DNA of 6,137 bases from JAQGHB01 sp036384495 (lineage in GTDB: Bacteria > Patescibacteriota > Saccharimonadia > Saccharimonadales > UBA4665), in NCBI GenBank assembly GCA_036384495.1, contig DASVMD010000015.1:1-6137 (forward strand), given 5' to 3'. The notes under the pieces were generated by a model that was not told the DNA's origin, did no database searches, and saw nothing but the letters and a program-made list of their open reading frames with translations. Every line of letters starts with the position of its first letter. Positions within the stretch are counted from its first letter, which is position 1. Positions 1-4,702 of this stretch are shown here, piece by piece. The translations under genes and the position numbers were made by a program.

Positions 1-706
1 CGGTGTTGCCTGATTCATACAGCACAAATCGACCCGCCGGTTTCTTTTTAACTTTTACGTTGTAGTAACCGGAGCTGGCCACAATATCGACGCCAAAGTT
101 TTCCAGGGCGTACAAGTGCGGCGCGACCGTACGGGTGCCCAATTTGCAACCGCCAGCGTAGGGAATCTTGAACTCGCCAAACTCATGCATCAGCGGGCCG
201 ATCATCATAAGCACGCTGCGGGTTTTACGGGCAGCCTGGGCATTGAGCCGATCAAGCTTTAGTTTCGCAGGCCGACGAATTTCCAGGTCGTTGCCGGGCA
301 ACCACTTTACGACTACGCCCATACTCTCCAGCACTTCTATAATGCGGTAGACTTCTTCGATTCGCGGGAACGCCTTAAACCGAGTCACGCCGTGGTTCAG
401 CAAACTGGCGCATAATAGGCCAACAGCGGCATTTTTACTAGTTTTAAGCGTGATGTCGCCGTGCAATTCATGTCCGCCTTCGACGCGGAAATTCACGGCA
501 CCACTGCTGAGTGAAATGAGCTGCTTATTAAGCACGTCGCTGATGCGCCCCAGGGTTTCCATGCTGAGGTTCTGGCGGCCATGCTCCATACGATTTACCG
601 CCGATTGCGAGGTAGACAGACGTCGGGCAAACTCCGCCTGTGTGAGGCCTCTCTCTTGTCGTATCTGAGCAATTAAGTTGCCAATTTTCTCATTTGTTGC
701 ATCCAT
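1..706 (-). CDS. murA: UDP-N-acetylglucosamine 1-carboxyvinyltransferase (MurA) with N-terminal XRE helix-turn-helix domain, 3' end cut off by the window
   Basis: MurA transfers enolpyruvate from phosphoenolpyruvate to UDP-GlcNAc, the first committed cytoplasmic step of peptidoglycan synthesis. Only 235 residues lie in the window; the frame is still open at the left edge. Residues about 8-62 form an XRE/Cro-type helix-turn-helix (LTQAEFARRL, then STSQSAVNRMEHGR). MurA homology begins about residue 71 (VNFRVEGG). Key residues match the E. coli enzyme with a constant offset of about 70: Lys91-Asn92 in TSKNAAV (E. coli K22-N23), Arg163 in KTRS (R91), the catalytic loop Cys187 in GGCKLGTR (C115) and Arg192 (R120). 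The loop Cys is retained, so this form is expected to be fosfomycin-sensitive by family knowledge. The start is the only Met before the HTH; a GGAG lies just 3 nt upstream, a short spacing. It is divergent from glyA. The HTH extension is absent from classical MurA. The enzyme assignment is firm; the role of the HTH is unknown. Confidence 0.95.
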   Translation of the reverse strand, partial: MDATNEKIGNLIAQIRQERGLTQAEFARRLSTSQSAVNRMEHGRQNLSMETLGRISDVLNKQLISLSSGAVNFRVEGGHELHGDITLKTSKNAAVGLLCASLLNHGVTRFKAFPRIEEVYRIIEVLESMGVVVKWLPGNDLEIRRPAKLKLDRLNAQAARKTRSVLMMIGPLMHEFGEFKIPYAGGCKLGTRTVAPHLYALENFGVDIVASSGYYNVKVKKKPAGRFVLYESGNT

Positions 707-849
707 ATGCTCCAGATCATACCATATGTGATATGTTTATAACAAATAAAATTGCTACTGCTTTTTGTCAAAATGTTGCTATACTAGGCCTATGATCTAG
801 CTTTTCTCCTCCACCGACTCTATACTGAAACTAAACGAGGAGAAAACCT
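707..849. promoter_or_regulatory. divergent murA/glyA intergenic region with several promoter-like elements
   Basis: Towards murA (minus strand) there is a consensus TTGACA at 771-766, followed after 17 nt by a weak TATTTG (748-743), and after a longer gap by TGTTATAAA, which reads as an extended -10 (TATAAA at 741-736). Another possible pair is TTGTTA (745-740), 18 nt, then TATGAT (721-716). Towards glyA (plus strand) there is an extended -10 TGCTATACT (TATACT at 780-785) and a second TATACT at 821-826; neither has a good -35. The region also holds the interrupted palindrome CATAT-GTG-ATATG (723-735), a further CATATG at 704-709 overlapping the murA start, and TAGGCCTA (785-792). That promoters lie here is close to certain from the divergent layout; which hexamers are used cannot be decided by eye. 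Confidence 0.6.
837..843 (+). promoter_or_regulatory. Shine-Dalgarno sequence of glyA
   Basis: GAGGAGA sits about 7 nt before the ATG at 850, a near-ideal ribosome binding site. It fixes the glyA start. With the TATACT at 821-826 as -10, the leader would be only about 17 nt long. Confidence 0.85.
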
Positions 850-2127
850 ATGCAAGACAATATTGTAGCCCAGCTGATAGCCGACGAAGAAAAACGCCAG
901 CGCGAAGGCCTGGAGTTAATCCCATCCGAAAACTATGTCAGTCGTGACGTACTTACCGCTATGGGCAGTATTTTCACTAATAAATACTCCGAAGGCTACC
1001 CAGGCAAGCGCTACTACGGCGGCCAAGAAAATACCGACAAGGTAGAGCAGCTGGCCATTGACCGCGCCAAGAAACTGTTTAAGGCCGATCACGCCAATGT
1101 CCAACCGCACTCTGGCGCACCGGCCAACGAAGCCGTCTACTCAGCGTGGCTCGAACCGGGCGATACGGTTATCGCCATGGACCTTGGTCATGGCGGCCAC
1201 CTAACGCATGGCGCACCGGTAACGCGCTCAGCGAAGTTGTATAACTTTGTCCGCTACAAAATGAAGAACATCAAAACGGGCGAAATCGATTACGAAGAAC
1301 TTCGGGAGCTTGCCCTCAAGCATAAACCAAAAATCATCTTGGCAGGGTTTAGTGCTTATCCGCGCGAGCTGGACTACGCCAAGTTTGCCGAAATCGGCAA
1401 TGAAGTCGGCGCTCTACTGATGGCCGATATGGCACACATCGCCGGCCTGATCGCTGGCGGCGTGGCCAAAAATCCCTTTGATTACGGTTTTCATGTCATT
1501 ACGACTACGACGCACAAAACCCTGCGTGGTCCACGCGGCGGCTTAATCTTGAGCAAAGGCACCGTGGGCAACCCGCTGCGCGCTCCGGAAAAGACGCTCG
1601 AGAACATACCAACCCTCATTGATCGTGCTATCTTCCCAGGTATGCAGGGTGGCCCGCACGAGCATATTATTGCGGCCAAAGCCGTTGCTTTCGGTGAGGC
1701 CCTCAAGCCCGAATTTAAGCAGTACGCCGAGCAGATCGTTAAGAACGCCGCAGCTCTCGCAGACGCTTTACAAGCTCGCGGCTTTGAGCTCATAACAGGC
1801 GGCACTAGCAATCACCTTATTCTGGCCGATGTCTACAAGAGCTTTGGTATTGATGGCGGTGTTGCCGAAGCGGCGCTTGATAAAATCGGCTTAACGCTCA
1901 ACAAAAACGCTGTAGCAGACGATCCGCTGCCACCGTTTCGCCCGAGTGGCATTCGACTGGGCACGCCAGCAATCACCACCCGCGGCCTCAAAGAAAAAGA
2001 TATGGAAAAAATCGCCGAATGGATGAAAAAAGCCATCGATAACAGAGAGGACGAAGCATTACTTAACACGTTAAGTAATGAAGTTAAGCAATTCGCACTA
2101 CAATTCCCATTGCCAAGCGACCAGTAG
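850..2127 (+). CDS. glyA: serine hydroxymethyltransferase
   Basis: This PLP enzyme interconverts serine and glycine while moving a one-carbon unit to or from tetrahydrofolate in the cytoplasm, supplying glycine and 5,10-methylene-THF. The 425 residues are full length for bacterial GlyA. Landmarks in order are: LIPSENYVS (25-31 region, substrate-binding Ser/Glu), the glycine-rich SEGYPGKRYYGG (47-58), QPHSGAPANEAVY (85-97), the cofactor-binding MADMAHIAGL (Asp193, His196), TTTTHKTLRGPRGG with the Schiff-base Lys223, and SGIRLGTPA with Arg369, which should bind the substrate carboxylate. No key residue is missing. A strong Shine-Dalgarno supports the ATG at 850. The gene is divergent from murA and ends one base from the stop codon of the opposing 208-residue gene, so any transcription stop signal must lie within coding sequence. 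A near-perfect inverted repeat lies 45 bp before its stop. Confidence 0.98.
   Translation: MQDNIVAQLIADEEKRQREGLELIPSENYVSRDVLTAMGSIFTNKYSEGYPGKRYYGGQENTDKVEQLAIDRAKKLFKADHANVQPHSGAPANEAVYSAWLEPGDTVIAMDLGHGGHLTHGAPVTRSAKLYNFVRYKMKNIKTGEIDYEELRELALKHKPKIILAGFSAYPRELDYAKFAEIGNEVGALLMADMAHIAGLIAGGVAKNPFDYGFHVITTTTHKTLRGPRGGLILSKGTVGNPLRAPEKTLENIPTLIDRAIFPGMQGGPHEHIIAAKAVAFGEALKPEFKQYAEQIVKNAAALADALQARGFELITGGTSNHLILADVYKSFGIDGGVAEAALDKIGLTLNKNAVADDPLPPFRPSGIRLGTPAITTRGLKEKDMEKIAEWMKKAIDNREDEALLNTLSNEVKQFALQFPLPSDQ
2057..2080. repeat. near-perfect inverted repeat inside the 3' end of glyA
   Basis: CATTACTTAA (2057-2066) and TTAAGTAATG (2071-2080) are exact reverse complements separated by CACG, giving a 10-bp stem plus one possible C-G pair. 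The stem is AT-rich and has no T-run after it on either strand, so it does not look like an ordinary intrinsic terminator. It encodes part of the GlyA C-terminal helix (ALLNTLSNE). The inverted repeat is certain; a function is not. Confidence 0.6.
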
Positions 2128-2128
2128 C

Positions 2129-2755
2129 CTATAGGTGGCGTAAAATAAAGCCGCCGATAGCAACCCCAACCGCGATTTTACCTGTCTCCAGTGCATGTTG
2201 TGTAGCTTCGTCTCTTCTTTGTGAATAATAGAAATTATTAAAAGCATCGATAACGCGTATCTTAGATGTCTTCTTGACCATGCTTCGTAAGGCATGATGG
2301 TCACTTAGCGCGTCTGTCCGATAGGTCTCCGTGAGGGCTTCTAAAATGTCGTATAGCTCATGTTCTTCGTTTATGAAAGATTTTTCTATCTTTTTCGCCA
2401 GCGCGTCTCTATCAATTTCCCTCTCTATCTCTGTAGTTGGGGAAATTTCTAAAAAGCGCTTGAGTCGCCTGGTGCTGGCTTCTACAGTGACGGTTGCCAC
2501 CTGAGTTGCTCGATCGGTATCGGACAATTCTTCATCTTCTAAGATCACGCTAATTAATTCCTCGTAGGCGTCAATGGCATCGTCGTAGCATTGTTCCATA
2601 GTCCATTCATATCTGGCCGTTGGGTGGTTGAACCACGACTCGACACCGTCAAAATAAGCCGCTTCAGCATTATCAAACTGGCGTACTGCAATTGTCAGGT
2701 CGGCTTCGTCTTCTCCATTAGGAAACTGCGGAGACTCAAATTCACCAAGGTTCAT
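2129..2755 (-). CDS. acidic hypothetical protein, 208 residues
   Basis: I do not recognise this protein. It is highly charged and predicted mostly helical: a strongly acidic N-terminal half (for example GEDEAD at 14-19 and EDEELSDTD at 73-81), mixed charged helices through about 190, and a short hydrophobic, glycine-containing end (IAVGVAIGGFIL, about 194-205) finishing in RHL. That tail is on the short side for a membrane anchor, so peripheral or tail-anchored membrane contact is possible but unproven. No signal peptide, zinc motif or catalytic signature is visible. The ATG at 2755 is the first possible Met after an in-frame stop and has no Shine-Dalgarno; a promoter-like pair lies directly upstream. 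It follows murB on the same strand with a 23-nt gap and converges on glyA with 1 nt between stops. The gene is visibly richer in A/T than its neighbours, which may mean recent acquisition or weak constraint. Length and codon pattern support a real gene. Confidence 0.75.
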   Translation of the reverse strand: MNLGEFESPQFPNGEDEADLTIAVRQFDNAEAAYFDGVESWFNHPTARYEWTMEQCYDDAIDAYEELISVILEDEELSDTDRATQVATVTVEASTRRLKRFLEISPTTEIEREIDRDALAKKIEKSFINEEHELYDILEALTETYRTDALSDHHALRSMVKKTSKIRVIDAFNNFYYSQRRDEATQHALETGKIAVGVAIGGFILRHL

Positions 2756-2761
2756 TGCTGT

Positions 2762-2790
2762 ATAGTAAAATAATTATTTTAAGGAGTCAA
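2762..2790 (-). promoter_or_regulatory. candidate leaderless promoter for the 208-residue gene
   Basis: Reading the minus strand, TTGACT (2790-2785, inside the last murB codons) is followed after exactly 17 nt by TACTAT (2767-2762), then 6 nt, then the ATG at 2755. Transcription would start at or next to the A of the ATG, consistent with the absence of a Shine-Dalgarno. The spacer holds a perfect 14-bp palindrome. The -10 is imperfect (4 of 6 to consensus). Confidence 0.45.
2767..2780. repeat. perfect 14-bp AT-only palindrome at the murB stop codon
   Basis: AAAATAATTATTTT is its own reverse complement. It abuts the murB stop (TAA at 2781-2779) and sits between the -35 and -10 candidates of the following gene, so it could be an operator. 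AT-only palindromes also arise easily by chance in short spacers. Confidence 0.4.
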
Positions 2791-3816
2791 CGGCAAAAGC
2801 TCAGGCTCTTGCGCCAGTGTAATCCCAAATTTGGCTTCCACGGCGCCAACAATTTTCCGCTTAAAAGCTAGCAGATCGGCAGTGCTTCGAGCATGCTCGT
2901 TGACTAGTACCAGCGGCTGTGCGCCCCAAGTGGCCATGCCGGTTTCCGGGTCGTGCATGTCTTTAAAGCCGGCTTGCTCGATCAGCCAGGCGGCTGGGAC
3001 CTTGACGTTCCCGTCGGGCAGCGTCCAGCCAGGCAGCTCGGGGTACTGAGCGCGCAACTGCACGATGTCGCCAGCGGCAATAATCGGATTGGCAAAAAAC
3101 GATCCGTTGTTGCGCACCGTGGCCGGATCGGGCAAGCGCGATTGACGAATGGCGATCACCGCCTGGCGCAGCACCGACGGCGTCACTTCCGTAATGCCGT
3201 GTTCGTCAAAATAGGCTTGGACGCTAGTGTAATAAGGCGGGGCAGGCTTAGTTTTTTGCAAGTGTATTGTGATGCCGGTTATGTAAAACCGCCCGCGATC
3301 CGCAGATTTAAAGCGACTGTCTCGGTAGCTAAAACCGCAGTCGCTGCCACGCAGGGTGACAAAATCGCGGGCTTCGACGTCGAAAGCCTCGAGGGTAGTC
3401 AAAGTTTGGGAAATTTCTTGGCCGTAAGCGCCCACGTTTTGTACGGGCGTTGCGCCTGCGGTTCCAGGGATTAAACTTAAGGCTTCGATGCCGCTCAGTC
3501 CGGCGGCTACGGTGCGCTCTACTACGCTATCCCAGTTTTCACCGGCACCGATAGTCACGTAGCTATTGGTGGCGTCTTCCTCAAAGAGCTCGAAGCCCTT
3601 AATCGCGTTTACGATCACCAGGCCTGGAAAGCCCTCGTCGCGCCAAACAATGTTGCTGCCGCTGCCGATCATAATTACCGGCAAATTACGAGTTTGGGCC
3701 CAGGTTAAGGCCTCCAGGACTTCCATGCGATCGTGTACCTCAACCAAGTGCGCGGCCACGCCGCCCAGTCCCATGGTGGAATGGTCGGCGAGACTGACGT
3801 TGTCGACAATGTTCAT
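2779..3816 (-). CDS. murB: UDP-N-acetylenolpyruvoylglucosamine reductase (MurB), type I
   Basis: MurB is the cytoplasmic FAD enzyme that reduces the MurA product with NADPH to UDP-N-acetylmuramate, the second step of peptidoglycan precursor synthesis. With the start at 3816 it has 345 residues, usual for the family. The FAD-binding domain shows IMIGSGSNIV (about 48-57), IKGFE, IGAGENWDSVV (89-99) and SLIPGTAGATPVQNVGAYG (114-132). The catalytic residues are present: Arg165 in SYRDSRFK, Ser239 in NNGSFFANP (general acid) and a Glu in the C-terminal EPE (337-339). The YRDS loop and the general length match the E. coli-like type I enzyme. The frame is open to an ATG at 3903, but those 29 extra residues do not resemble MurB and would overlap the divergent regulator gene, so I chose the internal Met (MNIVDNVSLADHSTMGLGG). 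That start has no Shine-Dalgarno but a TATACT 6 nt upstream. Confidence 0.95.
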   Translation of the reverse strand: MNIVDNVSLADHSTMGLGGVAAHLVEVHDRMEVLEALTWAQTRNLPVIMIGSGSNIVWRDEGFPGLVIVNAIKGFELFEEDATNSYVTIGAGENWDSVVERTVAAGLSGIEALSLIPGTAGATPVQNVGAYGQEISQTLTTLEAFDVEARDFVTLRGSDCGFSYRDSRFKSADRGRFYITGITIHLQKTKPAPPYYTSVQAYFDEHGITEVTPSVLRQAVIAIRQSRLPDPATVRNNGSFFANPIIAAGDIVQLRAQYPELPGWTLPDGNVKVPAAWLIEQAGFKDMHDPETGMATWGAQPLVLVNEHARSTADLLAFKRKIVGAVEAKFGITLAQEPELLPLTP

Positions 3817-3822
3817 ACACTC

Positions 3823-3828
3823 AGTATA
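3823..3828 (-). promoter_or_regulatory. candidate -10 of a leaderless murB promoter
   Basis: On the minus strand TATACT (3828-3823) lies 6 nt before the murB ATG at 3816, putting the expected transcription start on the A of the start codon. No good -35 is seen at 16-18 nt; a TTGATG occurs about 20 nt upstream. There is no Shine-Dalgarno, which supports both the leaderless reading and the chosen start. Confidence 0.5.
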
Positions 3829-3835
3829 CAGAGAC

Positions 3836-3864
3836 TTGCGCCCCCGTGCATCAAGGCATATTAT
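3836..3864 (+). promoter_or_regulatory. candidate promoter of the XRE regulator gene
   Basis: TTGCGC (3836-3841) and TATTAT (3859-3864, 5 of 6 to consensus) are separated by 17 nt. The -10 ends 8 nt before the ATG at 3873, so the transcript would carry no or almost no leader. The start has only a weak AGAAG purine stretch instead of a Shine-Dalgarno. The -35 element is immediately next to the murB -10 region on the other strand, so the two promoters are packed into about 56 bp. Confidence 0.5.
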
Positions 3865-3872
3865 AGAAGAGT

Positions 3873-4409
3873 ATGAGTGAGCAAAATGCACCCTATGTGA
3901 CATTGGGAAAACACCTCAAGTACGTGCGCGAGCAGTCCGAGCAAAGCTTGGCCGAAGTCTCGGGCGCCGTTGAGATTGATGAGCGCAGCCTCCAACGCAT
4001 CGAGGCTGGTGCCGAGCGCCCTGCCGAAGAAATTCTACTCTTGTTAATTAGTCATTTCGGCATGCCGGAGCGCGAAGCCATTAAGCTTTGGGAGCTAGCC
4101 GATTACGACAGCGACTTACCACAGCAAATGCGCTCCGATAGTGAGCCGCTGGCCAACAAATCCACTATTATGCTGCTAGCCCTCGATATGCGGGCTATGT
4201 ATAGCGACGGCCTTGAAGTTAATGCTAATAAAGCCGGCCTCACGCTAACCTTTACCCAGGGCGCCGGCAAATCCCAGTCACCGGTAGCTCGTGTCGGTGT
4301 CAGCTATGAGCAGGCCGAGCAAGTTATCCGGACGCTGCAGCAAGCTATGTTGCAGGCTAAGTATCACAACGGCAGTAAGCTGTTACCGCCTCCAAAACAG
4401 CAAGATTAA
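3873..4409 (+). CDS. XRE-family helix-turn-helix protein with DUF3467-like C-terminal domain
   Basis: This is a probable cytoplasmic DNA-binding regulator of 178 residues. Residues about 11-66 form a Cro/C1-type helix-turn-helix (LGKHLKYVREQ, then SLAEVSGAVEIDERSLQRIEAG, then a helix ending LLLLISHFGM). A linker (75-100) is followed by a second region, about 101-162: MRAMYSDGLEVNANKAGLTLTF, then PVARVGVSYEQAEQVIRTLQQAM. This pattern, a short strand pair about how residues are presented at a surface followed by an Arg-Val-containing strand and a helix, resembles DUF3467-type small domains; I make that match from memory with moderate confidence. The tail is Lys/Pro/Gln-rich. It is divergent from murB across 56 bp, an arrangement typical of a regulator acting on its neighbour or itself; its target is not shown. 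The next Met is at residue 64, so the start is secure. Confidence 0.85.
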   Translation: MSEQNAPYVTLGKHLKYVREQSEQSLAEVSGAVEIDERSLQRIEAGAERPAEEILLLLISHFGMPEREAIKLWELADYDSDLPQQMRSDSEPLANKSTIMLLALDMRAMYSDGLEVNANKAGLTLTFTQGAGKSQSPVARVGVSYEQAEQVIRTLQQAMLQAKYHNGSKLLPPPKQQD

Positions 4410-4503
4410 CAGGGGTAGAGTGGTCTGTAAGAATTATTACAGCATAAGCGTTTTAAAAGCGCGTACTCTAACAGTAGTAATTCAAACTCAAAAGGAAATA
4501 TAC
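4410..4503 (+). other. 94-bp intergenic stretch with nested inverted repeats
   Basis: CTGTAA (4425-4430) and TTACAG (4437-4442) can pair around GAATTA. Outside them TAGAGT (4416-4421) and ACTCTA (4465-4470) can also pair. The stems are short and AT-rich with no following T-run, so this is not a clear terminator. I see no convincing promoter for the small ORF downstream, so it may be read from the regulator gene's transcript. Confidence 0.3.
4492..4497 (+). promoter_or_regulatory. Shine-Dalgarno sequence of the 27-residue ORF
   Basis: AAGGAA lies 6 nt before the ATG at 4504. This spacing and match are the main reason to treat the very short ORF as a translated gene. Confidence 0.65.
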
Positions 4504-4587
4504 ATGACCACCGAACAATATATGCAAAATCTTCGAACGATGTTGGCCCACACTAAGCCAGCCCCCAAAGCTCCCAAGAACAAATAG
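4504..4587 (+). CDS. candidate 27-residue basic microprotein
   Basis: I do not recognise this ORF. It begins MTTEQYMQNLRTMLAH, which could form one short amphipathic helix, and ends in a basic, proline-rich tail (KPAPKAPKNK). There is no signal peptide or membrane segment. Support comes from a well-placed Shine-Dalgarno, a clean stop, and its place alone between two genes in about 290 bp that would otherwise be empty. The codons are ordinary for the window. The frame is open further upstream through the end of the regulator gene, but that part is a shadow. It might be a small regulator, a nucleic-acid-binding peptide or a leader peptide; nothing in the sequence decides this. Confidence 0.5.
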   Translation: MTTEQYMQNLRTMLAHTKPAPKAPKNK

Positions 4588-4611
4588 CACTTTTTTGCGT
4601 AGCCAGGAAAG

Positions 4612-4657
4612 ATGTTTGACCGATGGTTCACAAGGAGTACAATAGAGAGGTCAACAT
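4612..4657. repeat. inverted repeat flanking the promoter of the beta-helix gene
   Basis: ATGTTTGACC (4612-4621) and GGTCAACAT (4649-4657) are reverse complements over 9 bp with a single bulged T. The left arm contains the -35 hexamer and the right arm covers the expected transcription start, so the repeat brackets the whole core promoter. A dimeric repressor binding both arms is one reading; chance is another. Confidence 0.4.
4616..4643 (+). promoter_or_regulatory. sigma-70-type promoter of the secreted beta-helix gene
   Basis: TTGACC (4616-4621, 5 of 6) and TACAAT (4638-4643, 5 of 6) are separated by 16 nt. This is the best-matched promoter in the window. Transcription would begin about 4650, leaving a leader of roughly 53 nt before the ATG at 4703. 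Confidence 0.65.
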
Positions 4658-4702
4658 AAGCATAAACACGCTAAGACAAAAAGAGCTGTGAGCCCACCGC
4701 CC

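Larger units (their letters stand above)
4588..4702 (+). other. 115-bp intergenic stretch before the beta-helix gene
   Basis: It starts with a run of six T (4591-4596) just after the small ORF, but the sequence before it offers only a weak TGGC/GCCA pairing, so it is at best a poor terminator. It then carries the promoter and its flanking inverted repeat. The last 45 nt are A-rich, with no strong ribosome binding site. Confidence 0.4.

Noticed and set aside
168..668. Plus-strand open frames of 60 and 72 codons at the left end
   Set aside because: They are antisense to the HTH-MurA frame, which carries conserved active-site residues.
1491..1811. 106-codon minus-strand open frame inside glyA
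   Set aside because: It is a shadow of the conserved glyA reading frame, including the PLP lysine region.
2953..3474. 173-codon plus-strand open frame opposite murB
   Set aside because: It lies fully antisense to well-supported MurB catalytic motifs, has no ribosome binding site, and its translation resembles no protein I know.
3817..3903. 29-residue N-terminal extension of murB to an upstream ATG
   Set aside because: The extra residues do not match MurB, would overlap the divergent regulator start, and the internal ATG at 3816 has a promoter at leaderless spacing.
4591..4596. T-run after the 27-residue ORF as an intrinsic terminator
   Set aside because: No stable GC-rich stem precedes it; only a 4-bp pairing with a large loop can be drawn.
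4688..4690. GTG start for the beta-helix gene upstream of the ATG at 4703
   Set aside because: The purine stretch before it is too close, and the added residues (MSPPP) contribute nothing recognisable.
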